Assembly (NCBI GenBank): GCA_041392165.1
Contig: JAWKMN010000008.1
Span: 87,220 to 151,219, forward strand
Direction of reading: 5' to 3'
DNA length: 64,000 nt
Source: Arenibacter sp041392165
GTDB taxonomy: Bacteria; Bacteroidota; Bacteroidia; Flavobacteriales; Flavobacteriaceae
The notes under the pieces were generated by a model. The model was not told where the DNA came from, ran no database searches, and was given only the letters and a program-made list of their open reading frames with translations. Of the stretch, positions 25,603 to 35,491 are shown one piece after another. The position numbers and the translations under genes are program-made. How positions within the stretch are numbered: the first letter of the stretch is position 1; each line of letters starts with the position of its first letter.

Positions 25603-26790
25603 TTACTGTAGTCCGGGAATTTCCACTATTTCGTCCACGTCCTCATTATAATCCACCCCCTCTACCATAAACCCGAACAAATTGAAGAAATCTTTCTCAT
25701 AGCCCTTAAGGTCGCCTATTTCAGGCAGGGTCTCCGTAGTGGCCTCCTTCCAAAGTCCGGCCACTCTTGCCTGTACATCATCACGCATTTCCCAATCGTC
25801 TATCCGTATTCTTCCTTTGTCATCTAGGGGTATTTTTCCAGCATACAACCTATCTTGGAACAGACGTTGAATTTGTTCTATACAGCCCTCGTGTATTCCT
25901 TCCTCCTTCATTATCCTGTACAAAAGGGAAATATATAACGGAATAACCGGTATGGCAGAACTTGCCTGGGTTACCAAAGCCTTGTTTACCGAAACATAGG
26001 CCTTTCCATTTAACGGTTCCAAACTATCCGATATAGTAAAGGCAGTAGCCTCCAAATCATCCTTGGCACGACCAATGGTTCCTTTTCTATATACCGCTTC
26101 CGTAAGTGAAGGGCCAATATAGGAATAAGCTACGGTTATAAATCCATCGGCAAGCAATCCCTCCCCTTTCAGGTCATCGATCCACATTTTCCAATCTTCA
26201 CCGCCCATAACGGCCACCGTATTCTCTATATCGTTCCCTTGGGCAGGTTCTATGGATACTTCGGATACTACCCCGGTATGAAAGTCCACCGTTTTGTTTT
26301 GAAATTTGGCCCCTATTGGCTTTAAGACCGATTTATATCTTGCCCCTGTATCCGGATGTGTCCTTACCGGCGAAGCCAAACTGTAAATAACCATATCCAA
26401 TTGGCCCAAATCCGCCTTGATCAGTTCTAAGGTTTGTTTTTTTATTTCCTTGGAGAAGGCGTCCCCGTTTATACTTTTAGCATACAATCCTGCCTTATGT
26501 GCTTCCTTTTCAAAGGCAGCACTGTTGTACCAGCCCGGTGAGGCCGGCCTGCCTTCCGCAGGAGGCTTTTCAAAAAACACCCCTATTGTAGCAGCTCCGG
26601 CACCAAAGGCACTGGTAATCCTCGAAGCCAGGCCAAATCCTGTGGAAGCCCCGATAACCAACACTTTTTTAGCTCCATCAATGGATCCCTTGGACTTTAT
26701 ATATTCAATTTGATCGATAACATTTTTTTCACACCCCTTGGGATGGGCGGTAAGGCAAATAAATCCGCGTGTTTTTGGCTCTATAATCAT
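25603..26790 (-). CDS. fabV: Trans-2-enoyl-ACP/CoA reductase FabV
   Basis: A 395-aa NAD(P)H enoyl reductase that finishes the elongation cycle of fatty acid synthesis. The Rossmann motif KVLVIGASTGFGLASRI is near residues 42-58. The FabV-specific active site Y-X8-K appears in YRKGTIGRAK, and the MIIEPKTRGFICLTAHP start is typical. FabV is usually insensitive to triclosan, unlike FabI. It is a single gene, and its end abuts the esterase remnant. Confidence 0.95.
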   Translation of the reverse strand: MIIEPKTRGFICLTAHPKGCEKNVIDQIEYIKSKGSIDGAKKVLVIGASTGFGLASRITSAFGAGAATIGVFFEKPPAEGRPASPGWYNSAAFEKEAHKAGLYAKSINGDAFSKEIKKQTLELIKADLGQLDMVIYSLASPVRTHPDTGARYKSVLKPIGAKFQNKTVDFHTGVVSEVSIEPAQGNDIENTVAVMGGEDWKMWIDDLKGEGLLADGFITVAYSYIGPSLTEAVYRKGTIGRAKDDLEATAFTISDSLEPLNGKAYVSVNKALVTQASSAIPVIPLYISLLYRIMKEEGIHEGCIEQIQRLFQDRLYAGKIPLDDKGRIRIDDWEMRDDVQARVAGLWKEATTETLPEIGDLKGYEKDFFNLFGFMVEGVDYNEDVDEIVEIPGLQ

Positions 26791-26950
26791 TTATTAATTT
26801 ATTTTTCTGCACTTTCCCTATATGGACGTTAATAGTGCCTATTACTTATAATTTTCCAATTATCGAAGATATATAAAAGATTCAAAAGATAAAGTTGAAG
26901 TGGGCAAAAATGCCTCTTATAATTCGGATTTAAATAAAACTTTTCCAAGG

Positions 26951-28114
26951 TCAAGGCAATTGTTCCATTAAAAACCGCTTCACGTTCCCGCCCATAATAG
27001 CTTTGATCTCCAAATCCGAAAATCCTTGGTCCATTAACTCCTGAACAATATAAGGAAGGCCGGTTACATCTATAGGTGTTGTAGCCGCCCCATCAAAATC
27101 GGAACCCAAGGCCACATGCTCAACACCTACCAAATCCCGGACATACCTCATGGCCTCCACAATATGTTTGATCTCCCCTTTTATGGCTCCCCTAAAGAAC
27201 CCGATACCTATGAGTCCGCCCGATGCCGCAATTCTATTTATATGGTGATCCGATATGTTCCTGGGGCTATCCTTGGTCCCCTTAACACCTGTATGTGATA
27301 CAAGGACCGGTCTTGTAGTTTGATCAAGAATTTCATCCATCATTTTAGGGGAGACATGGGCCAAATCGATTATAATGCCCAGACGGTTCATTTCGTGAAT
27401 TACCTCTCTCCCAAAATCCGAAAGCCCTGCCCCGGAAAGTCCATGGGCAGATCCACCTAGTTCATTATCAAAAAAATGCGTGGGAGCCATCATTCTAACC
27501 CCTTCGCCATAAAGATGCTGCACATTCTCCAAATTACCTTCCAGACAATGTGCGCCCTCTATCCCCAGAAAACCTCCAATAACCTCCGGATCCGATTGTT
27601 TTAATTCTATTAGCTTTTTTAAATCTTGACGTGATTTCACCAAAATAAATTTACCGCCAAACTCCTCTTGGTAGTTCTGCAAAGTCCTGGCCTGGTGCTC
27701 GGCCCGTTTGTACAGACTAAACCACTTATCCGGTAGTTGGCCCTGAGCAAAATTCAACATTGTAATATTGTCGAATGCCTCTGCACTGTTGTTCTTAAAA
27801 TTCTGCCCTTTGGGAGATTTGGTAACAATGGTAAATGCCTGTAAGCCCATATTGGCCTGTTGCATTCTGGGAAAATCTAAATGCGCATAGTCCAGTTCTT
27901 GGGTCAGGTCACGATCCCATAACAGGGCATCACAATGCAGGTCTGCAATAAATTCCAGTGAATTGTACAATTCTTGTGCTTCGGCCCCCAGTTGTCTGGG
28001 ATCGCTATATTCCACAAGGTTCATTTGCTTGTCCATTATTGGAGATACCATAAACGTTGCCAAAAAATATAGAATGAGTACTGTGGCCAAGGTATACCTA
28101 AGAGATTTTTTCAT
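26951..28114 (-). CDS. Membrane dipeptidase, peptidase M19
   Basis: A 387-aa zinc dipeptidase anchored by an N-terminal hydrophobic helix (residues 7-25, YTLATVLILYFLATFMVS). The dinuclear-zinc ligands are seen as DLHCDALLWDR (His-x-Asp), a Glu in GIEGAHCLEG, His in IIDLAHVSPKMM and VSHTG, and Asp in LGSDFDGAA. It hydrolyses dipeptides, including D-amino-acid-containing ones, in the periplasm. The gene is monocistronic. Confidence 0.93.
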   Translation of the reverse strand: MKKSLRYTLATVLILYFLATFMVSPIMDKQMNLVEYSDPRQLGAEAQELYNSLEFIADLHCDALLWDRDLTQELDYAHLDFPRMQQANMGLQAFTIVTKSPKGQNFKNNSAEAFDNITMLNFAQGQLPDKWFSLYKRAEHQARTLQNYQEEFGGKFILVKSRQDLKKLIELKQSDPEVIGGFLGIEGAHCLEGNLENVQHLYGEGVRMMAPTHFFDNELGGSAHGLSGAGLSDFGREVIHEMNRLGIIIDLAHVSPKMMDEILDQTTRPVLVSHTGVKGTKDSPRNISDHHINRIAASGGLIGIGFFRGAIKGEIKHIVEAMRYVRDLVGVEHVALGSDFDGAATTPIDVTGLPYIVQELMDQGFSDLEIKAIMGGNVKRFLMEQLP

Positions 28115-28439
28115 GCAATTCTACCAGTTTTGTGAGCCAAAAATTAATCAAAATAAATTAAAAACAACTGCAATATAGTGTATGGATATATAAATTACCG
28201 CTCTAATTTTTGGGGTATCTACATATTAACCATAAAACAAAAAATAAAATTATACGTTATAATACCATATTGAATTTGGACACCTACTAAAATCTAAACT
28301 CTTGAAATGAGCATGACCAAGATTTGGTCGCCAGCCCGAAAGATTTATTCGGGCAGGCAAACTCAAATAAAGATATGCGAATTACATATGACCGCTAAAA
28401 ATCCTGTCCGCCCAACAGGCAGTCAATAAATATTTACAT
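28115..28439. other. Intergenic, 325 bp
   Basis: AT-rich DNA between the divergent M19 dipeptidase and the small lipoprotein gene. A hairpin, GCCCGAA/TTCGGGC, occurs at 28334-28354 without a T-run. CAAAATAA near 28149-28156 is one base away from the reverse -7 element of the dipeptidase. Nothing else was recognised. Confidence 0.35.
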
Positions 28440-28589
28440 ATGAAAAAAATAATCCCCTTGGCCACATTTCTGTTTTGCCTCCTTAGCATCAGCGGCTGTA
28501 CCAACGACGAAGATGAGGAAAAAATTGATGTCCTCACCCCAACGGACAGCATCAAAACGGAACAAATATTGCAAGAACCGTCTGTTTAG
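28440..28589 (+). CDS. Very small lipoprotein (49 aa)
   Basis: The start codon at 28440 opens a short frame with a complete type II signal peptide, MKKIIPLATFLFCLLSISGC. A mature tail of 30 residues follows, beginning TNDEDEEKID. Acidic residues right after the Cys are like the lipoprotein export signal that sends Bacteroidota lipoproteins to the cell surface. No family was recognised. The rest of the frame is acidic and polar, with no domain. Confidence 0.6.
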   Translation: MKKIIPLATFLFCLLSISGCTNDEDEEKIDVLTPTDSIKTEQILQEPSV

Positions 28590-28604
28590 ACCAAAAAATA
28601 CAAT

Positions 28605-28694
28605 AAAATTACATCCCTGTTCAAAGGCCGGAAAAGACAGGAGTTTTGGGACGGAATGGAATTCCTTGACAAGGACCGGATAATGTTGGCAGTA
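28605..28694. repeat. Dispersed intergenic repeat, copy 1
   Basis: AAATTACATCC, then TTTTGG-n-CGGAATGGA, then ACCGGATAATGTTGGCAGTA are repeated with changes at 46514-46578. Both copies are intergenic. No coding potential or terminal repeats were seen. Confidence 0.55.
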
Positions 28695-28762
28695 TGCTGT
28701 ACGCTATATGGTGTAAGCAGTTGGCTAAAAAAATGGATTGCCTATGGCATATGGCTTATGGC

Positions 28763-29833
28763 CTATTGTGCAAAAGTAATGGTAAAGGTAGTACCCTTAT
28801 CCACTTCACTATCTACGGAAATTTTACCCCCTAGGCTTGTAATATGATTGTACACTAAATATAGGCCAACCCCTTTACTGTCCCCATTATGATGGAATTT
28901 TTTATTTAATCCAAAGATTTTATCCCCCACTTTTTCCATGTCGAAACCTAGTCCGTTGTCCGTATACATCAACTGTTTCCTACCTTCTAAAACTCTTGAT
29001 TTTATGTAAATAACGGGTGGTGTATTTGGCATTCCATATTTTATGGAATTGGTTATCAGGTTAAGAAAAACACTTTCCATATAGTTTATATTGTGCCTTA
29101 CGCCCCTTAAGGTGGAAAAATCTACCTTAAAAGTTACATTGGCATTGATCAACAGGGAACTGATGGACGATTTTACATTATTAAGGACCAATTCAAAATC
29201 TACCTCCTCCAACTCAATGACCGAGGCATCTTTCTTACTTAATAGATCCACGTACCTGTTGAGGGATTTATTGAGACCCTCCGTAGCCTTTTTCATATAA
29301 TTCAGGGGCTCCAATATTTCATTATCATCAATTTTACTAAAATCCAGAACCTCAAATATGGATAACAGATTATTTACGGGAGACCTTAAATCATGAGAGG
29401 TAGTATAATTGAGCTGTTTCAACTCCTGGTTTTTATCTATCAAGTTTATCAAGTGCTCTATACGCTCTTTTTCCAATTTCTTTTTGTGGGTAATATTTTT
29501 GGCTATCGCATATACCAACTTTTCATCTTCCAAGGGTATGGAGGTCCAATGCAACCAAACTATCTCCCCCGATTTACAGACATATCTGTTCTCATAATTG
29601 ACCAAGGGCACATTATTTTTCAAATTTTCCCTATATCTGGCCGTTAGATCCCTATCTTCCACATGGATAAATTCCCTAATTGGCCTAGAGAACAACTCCT
29701 CTTCCGAATAACCCAAAAGTGTTGCCACAGCCGGATTTACTTTTTTGAAATAGCCATCATAACCAGCTATACATAACAAATCCATGGAAAGATTAAAAAA
29801 AGGTTCCAGACTAAGGTTTGTAGTTTCTTGCAT
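28763..29833 (-). CDS. PAS-domain sensor histidine kinase, soluble
   Basis: A 356-aa kinase without membrane segments. A PAS domain (about residues 8-115, SMDLLCIAGYDGYFKKVNPA and the WLHWTSIPL, VYAIAKNITHKKK PAC end) is followed by a short coiled coil. The dimerisation helix has H-box HDLRSPVNN (His near 147). The ATPase domain shows N-box NSIKYGM, G1 DNGLGFD and G2 GVGLYLVYNHI. No response regulator lies next to it, so it is an orphan kinase that probably senses an internal signal. Confidence 0.92.
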   Translation of the reverse strand: MQETTNLSLEPFFNLSMDLLCIAGYDGYFKKVNPAVATLLGYSEEELFSRPIREFIHVEDRDLTARYRENLKNNVPLVNYENRYVCKSGEIVWLHWTSIPLEDEKLVYAIAKNITHKKKLEKERIEHLINLIDKNQELKQLNYTTSHDLRSPVNNLLSIFEVLDFSKIDDNEILEPLNYMKKATEGLNKSLNRYVDLLSKKDASVIELEEVDFELVLNNVKSSISSLLINANVTFKVDFSTLRGVRHNINYMESVFLNLITNSIKYGMPNTPPVIYIKSRVLEGRKQLMYTDNGLGFDMEKVGDKIFGLNKKFHHNGDSKGVGLYLVYNHITSLGGKISVDSEVDKGTTFTITFAQ

Positions 29834-30020
29834 ACTGCTCCTAAGATAATGGCTATATAAGGGTTTTTAACAAAAATATATATGTCCTCTTGCCTTCCCA
29901 GGACCAGACCTGGACATGATTGTAAAACAAACCCAAAAGCTACTGGTTTATGTAGCTTGACAGGTAAGATCTGGATAAAACCAAAAGATCAAACGTTAAA
30001 TAAGATAAGCTCTTTCGGTT

Positions 30021-30905
30021 TTATTTTTGACTTCTATGCCTTTCCCTGGCCAACAGGGTATTTTTCAACAACATGGCAATAGTCATTGGGCCCACACCTC
30101 CGGGAACCGGGGTAATATATGAAGCCTTCTTGCTCACGTTTTCAAAATCAACATCTCCGGTAATATAATACCCTTTTTCCTTGGTCTCGTCCGCTACTCT
30201 GGTAATACCCACATCTATGATTACCGCGTCATCCTTCACCATTTCGGCTTTCAAGAAATTGGGCACCCCAAGTGCAGAAATAACAATATCGGCCTGTGAA
30301 ATGATCTGGGTAATGTTCTTGGTATGGCTATGGGTCAAAGTAACCGTAGAATTTCCGGGCCACCCCTTTCTACCCATAAGTATGCTCATGGGCCTCCCCA
30401 CTATATGGCTACGACCAATGACCACTGTATGTTTCCCTTTGGTCTCCACCTTGTACCTTTCCAAGAGTTCCAATATGCCAAATGGGGTAGCGGGAATAAA
30501 AGTACTCATATCCAACGCCATTTTTCCAAAATTGGTAGGATGAAATCCGTCTACATCCTTATCGGGGTCCACCGCCAACAATACACGCTGTGTATTGATC
30601 TGCTCCGGCAAGGGCAGTTGTACAATAAACCCATCAATATCATCATCTTGATTAAGCTCTTTGATCTTGTTCAACAACTCCTGTTCCGAAGTGGTACTGG
30701 GCAACTGTACCAAAGTAGATTCGAATCCCACTTTCTCACAAGACTTTACCTTACTACCAACATAGGTAAGACTGGCACCGTCGTTCCCAACGATGACCGC
30801 AGCCAAATGTGGTACTTTTTCTCCTCTCTCCCTCATTTTGGCCACTTCGGCCGCTATTTCCTCCTTTATTTGATTCGATACTCTTTTACCGTCTAAAATT
30901 TCCAT
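30021..30905 (-). CDS. folD: Bifunctional methylenetetrahydrofolate dehydrogenase/cyclohydrolase FolD
   Basis: A 294-aa cytoplasmic enzyme interconverting 5,10-methylene-, methenyl- and 10-formyl-tetrahydrofolate. Signatures present are ASLTYVGSKVKSCEKVG (catalytic Lys), GFIVQLPLPEQI, VDGFHPTNFGKMA, the NADP-binding VVIGRSHIVGRPM and the C-terminal TPVPGGVGPMTIAMLL. Length fits the family. It lies between the histidine kinase and the S23-type gene, downstream of ffh, and might be part of an ffh-led transcript. Confidence 0.96.
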   Translation of the reverse strand: MEILDGKRVSNQIKEEIAAEVAKMRERGEKVPHLAAVIVGNDGASLTYVGSKVKSCEKVGFESTLVQLPSTTSEQELLNKIKELNQDDDIDGFIVQLPLPEQINTQRVLLAVDPDKDVDGFHPTNFGKMALDMSTFIPATPFGILELLERYKVETKGKHTVVIGRSHIVGRPMSILMGRKGWPGNSTVTLTHSHTKNITQIISQADIVISALGVPNFLKAEMVKDDAVIIDVGITRVADETKEKGYYITGDVDFENVSKKASYITPVPGGVGPMTIAMLLKNTLLARERHRSQK

Positions 30906-30914
30906 TCATTTAAA

Positions 30915-31372
30915 GTTTAAAGTTCAAGGTTGTTGTTTGCTGAATTTTGAGCCCTTATATTCTGACCGGGACAAGTAATTTATAAAGGAACTGATTTTTT
31001 TACTTTCCAAAACAACCATTTCGTAAAGCACCTCGAAAGAGGCCTTATCTATATGATTTCTATCCAATACTCTATAAAGTTGCGAACGTAATTCTCCACA
31101 GGAGGCTTTTGCTATACTTAAAAATTGAATGAATTCACGATTACCATTGCGTTCGAACCCTTCTGAAATATTATCCATGATTGATCCAGAACTTTTATCC
31201 ATTTGATTCCGAAATGCATAATTATCGCTTAAAGAAGTGGTTTCAAAAATTTGATACACTTTATTGCATATCTTCCGTGCCAATTGCCATATTTCCAAAT
31301 CTTCAAACCTTTCAACCTTTGCCATTTGGACAACTATTTTTCACCAGAAACATTGAACCTTGAACTTTAAAC
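30915..31372. mobile_element. Possible small element: S23-type gene between inverted repeats
   Basis: GTTTAAAGTTCAAGGTT at 30915-30931 and its exact reverse complement at 31356-31372 flank the four-helix-bundle gene. The left copy overlaps the end of the gene: its TGA stop lies within the repeat. The word belongs to the GTTCAAGGTT intergenic family. No transposase is present and no target duplication was established, so movement is inference. Confidence 0.35.
30924..31325 (-). CDS. Four-helix-bundle protein, S23/23S-rRNA-intervening type
   Basis: A 133-aa all-alpha protein. LEIWQLARKICNKVYQIFE, FRNQMDKSSGSIMDNISEGFERN and EFIQFLSIAKASCGELRSQL are the landmarks of the family first found in intervening sequences of 23S rRNA. 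Free-standing members, as here, are common in Bacteroidota and have no known function; some lie in genomic islands or diversity-generating elements. It interrupts folD and ffh, and its terminal QQP-stop codons derive from the flanking repeat. Confidence 0.88.
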   Translation of the reverse strand: MAKVERFEDLEIWQLARKICNKVYQIFETTSLSDNYAFRNQMDKSSGSIMDNISEGFERNGNREFIQFLSIAKASCGELRSQLYRVLDRNHIDKASFEVLYEMVVLESKKISSFINYLSRSEYKGSKFSKQQP

Positions 31373-31383
31373 CTTGAACACTA

Positions 31384-32721
31384 TTACCTCATCCCCTTCA
31401 TGCCCCCCATCATCTGCATCATCTTTTTGCCACCGCCGCCCTGCATCATCTTCATCATCTTGCCCATTTGATCAAACTGCTTCAACAATTGATTTATTTC
31501 CTGAATGCTGGTACCACTACCCTTGGCAATCCGTTTTTTTCGGCTGGCATTTAGTTTTGAAGGGGTAGATCTTTCATCCGGGGTCATGGAATGTATAATG
31601 GCCTCTATATGTTTAAAGGCATCATCATCTATATCCAAACCTTTCAATGCCTTTCCCGCACCCGGAATCATCCCCATAAGGTCTTTAAGGCTACCCATCT
31701 TTTTAATCTGCTGTATCTGGCTTAAAAAATCATCAAAACCAAATTTGTTCTTGGCTATCTTCTTCTGTATTTTCCTGGCCTCCTCTTCATCAAACTGTTC
31801 CTGGGCCCTTTCCACCAAAGACACCACATCTCCCATACCCAGGATCCTTTCTGCCATACGGGAAGGGTAGAACACATCTATGGCATCCATCTTTTCCCCG
31901 GTACCTATAAATTTAATGGGTTTATTTACGACCGACTTAATTGAGATAGCGGCACCACCACGGGTATCACCATCCAATTTTGTCAATATGACCCCATCAA
32001 AATTAAGGACGTCGTTAAAAGATTTGGCGGTATTAACGGCATCCTGTCCTGTCATAGAGTCGACCACAAACAGGGTTTCCTGAGGCTGAACAGCTTTATG
32101 GATATCGGCAATTTCGTTCATCATTTGCTCATCTACCGCCAAACGGCCTGCCGTATCTATAATAACTACGTTAAAACCGTTCGCCTTGGCATGGGCAATA
32201 GCCGCTTTTGATATGGCAACGGGATCATTGTTCCCCCTATCCGAAAAAACCTCGACACCAATCTGTTCCCCAACAACATGAAGTTGGTCTATAGCTGCAG
32301 GCCTATATACGTCACAGGCCACCAACAATGGCTTTTTGGTCTTTTTGGTTTTAAGATAATTGGCCAATTTCCCTGAAAAGGTAGTTTTACCGGAACCCTG
32401 CAGACCGGACATTAGGATTACCGAAGGCGTACCGGACAAATTGATGCCCTCGGCATCTCCGCCCATAAGCTGGGTAAGTTCGTCCTTTACCAATTTTACC
32501 ATTAACTGGCCTGGCTGTAGGGAAGTCAATACATCCTGCCCCAGTGCCTTTTCCTTCACCTTATTGGTAAATTCCTTGGCAATTTTAAAGTTGACATCTG
32601 CATCCAAAAGTGCCCTACGCACCTCCTTTAAGGTTTCCGCAACATTGATCTCTGTAATTTGCCCATGTCCTTTTAGAACATGCAACGCCTTATCCAACTT
32701 TTCACTTAAATTATCAAACAT
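31384..32721 (-). CDS. ffh: Signal recognition particle protein Ffh
   Basis: A 445-aa GTPase that binds 4.5S RNA and signal sequences and delivers ribosomes to FtsY/SecY. The N domain is followed by the G domain with GLQGSGKTTFSGKLA (P-loop), DTAGRLAVDEQM and TKLDGDTRGGAA. The M domain has TPDERSTPSKLNASRKKRIAKGSG (RNA binding), and the tail is very Met-rich (KMMKMMQGGGGKKMMQMMGG). A TAAATTTG -7 element lies just upstream. Confidence 0.97.
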   Translation of the reverse strand: MFDNLSEKLDKALHVLKGHGQITEINVAETLKEVRRALLDADVNFKIAKEFTNKVKEKALGQDVLTSLQPGQLMVKLVKDELTQLMGGDAEGINLSGTPSVILMSGLQGSGKTTFSGKLANYLKTKKTKKPLLVACDVYRPAAIDQLHVVGEQIGVEVFSDRGNNDPVAISKAAIAHAKANGFNVVIIDTAGRLAVDEQMMNEIADIHKAVQPQETLFVVDSMTGQDAVNTAKSFNDVLNFDGVILTKLDGDTRGGAAISIKSVVNKPIKFIGTGEKMDAIDVFYPSRMAERILGMGDVVSLVERAQEQFDEEEARKIQKKIAKNKFGFDDFLSQIQQIKKMGSLKDLMGMIPGAGKALKGLDIDDDAFKHIEAIIHSMTPDERSTPSKLNASRKKRIAKGSGTSIQEINQLLKQFDQMGKMMKMMQGGGGKKMMQMMGGMKGMR

Positions 32722-32747
32722 AGTCTTACTTTATTATCGGGAAAGCG

Positions 32748-32755
32748 CAAATTTA
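32748..32755 (-). promoter_or_regulatory. ffh -7 promoter element
   Basis: TAAATTTG on the minus strand matches TAnnTTTG, 27 bp upstream of the ffh start codon. A -33 element is not obvious. Confidence 0.4.
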
Positions 32756-32804
32756 AGAATAACTACCGTAAGTGTGAAGCGTGGAAAGAAAAATATAAAA
32801 GTAA

Positions 32805-32837
32805 AAAAGGGCAACTTCCGAAAGAAGTCACCCTTTT
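32805..32837 (-). terminator. Terminator of the large lipoprotein gene
   Basis: AAAAGGG-n2-ACTTC pairs with GAAGT-n2-CCCTTTT around a CGAAA loop, with two mismatches inside the stem. On the minus strand it is followed by a T-rich tract. It lies 21 bp past the stop of the lipoprotein gene. Confidence 0.65.
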
Positions 32838-32857
32838 CCAAAAATTGGGGCAAAATT

Positions 32858-34618
<1,761 letters not shown>

Positions 34619-34699
34619 AACGATTTGGTTTTTATTTGTTCGTATATCTTTAAAACAACCCACTTTTAAAAAACCCTACCTTTTTTTGTTTTTTTAAAA

Positions 34700-34707
34700 T
34701 ATCTTTG
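34700..34707 (+). promoter_or_regulatory. -7 element of the ECF sigma gene
   Basis: TATCTTTG fits TAnnTTTG, 23 bp before the proposed TTG start. TTTG at 34685-34688 is too close to be the -33 element. Confidence 0.4.
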
Positions 34708-34730
34708 AAAAAATTTAAAGACAAGCAGGC

Positions 34731-35243
34731 TTGAAAGCTATCAAAGAAGAACATGTATGCGATGATAACGTTTACGCTTCCATCTTTAACACATATTCCA
34801 AAACGGTCTTTAACTATATATATTATAAGTTTGGGAATGAGGAAAAAGCATATGATGTTGTACAGGAGGCATTTGTAAAATTATGGGAAAACTGCTCCAA
34901 GGTTGCTCCCGAGAAGGCAAAGTCCTATGTGTATACCATTGCCAACAACTTATACCTCAATGTACTAAAGGCGGAAAAGGTAAGATTAAAATACGCCCCG
35001 GACACCACTGCTTTAGTAAACGAGACTCCCGATTTTCTTTTGGAAGAACGGGAATATAAAGAAAAATTGGAACGGGCATTGGCTGCATTGCCGGAAAACC
35101 AACGTACCACCTTTTTATTGAATAGGATCGACGGAAAAAAATATGCCGAAATAGCCGAAATGGAAGGTGTAAGCGTAAAAGCCATTGAAAAAAGAATGCA
35201 CCTTGCCCTCAAAACGCTCAGGGAACAGATTGAAGGGATATGA
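34731..35243 (+). CDS. ECF RNA polymerase sigma factor (FecI-like)
   Basis: A 170-aa sigma-70 family factor. Region 2 is seen in IFNTYSKTVFNYIYYKFGNEEKAYDVVQEAFVKLWEN, and region 4 in ALPENQRTTFLLNRIDGKKYAEIAEMEGVSVKAIEKRMHLALKTLR. The frame begins with TTG at 34731: an in-frame TAA lies just upstream, and there is no in-frame ATG before region 2, so a TTG start is likely. A FecR-type anti-sigma and a TonB receptor with a signalling domain follow, forming a cell-surface signalling set. Confidence 0.9.
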   Translation: MKAIKEEHVCDDNVYASIFNTYSKTVFNYIYYKFGNEEKAYDVVQEAFVKLWENCSKVAPEKAKSYVYTIANNLYLNVLKAEKVRLKYAPDTTALVNETPDFLLEEREYKEKLERALAALPENQRTTFLLNRIDGKKYAEIAEMEGVSVKAIEKRMHLALKTLREQIEGI

Positions 35244-35255
35244 AAGGGAGAATAG

Positions 35256-35422
35256 AGTATTGAGATATTAGTATTGAGTATTGGGAAACGAGCGGAGCAC
35301 TATTGGCCTTTAACGTGGTTTTTAAATTAGTATTAATCCTGTTCAAGCTTATGGGATTTTCAACTTATGCCGAAAGCCAAACTCTAAATACTCAATACTA
35401 ACATCTCATTTCTCAATACTAA
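35256..35422. repeat. Inverted AGTATTGAG repeats
   Basis: AGTATTGAG at 35256 and 35270 face CTCAATACT at 35391 and 35412, giving a large dyad in the 248-bp gap between the sigma and fecR genes. Another AGTATTGAG occurs at 22369. It could form a hairpin in the transcript and separate expression of the two genes. Confidence 0.55.
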
Positions 35423-35491
35423 TAAAAATTGTTAATTTAAAAGTAGGGTATTTCATTTTTTGATTGTTATACCTATATAACGCTAGAAACC

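Noticed and set aside
28656..28847. 63-codon plus-strand frame
   Set aside because: It covers the dispersed repeat and the end of the histidine kinase gene; no protein-like pattern.
30324..30896. 190-codon plus-strand frame
   Set aside because: It is antisense to folD.
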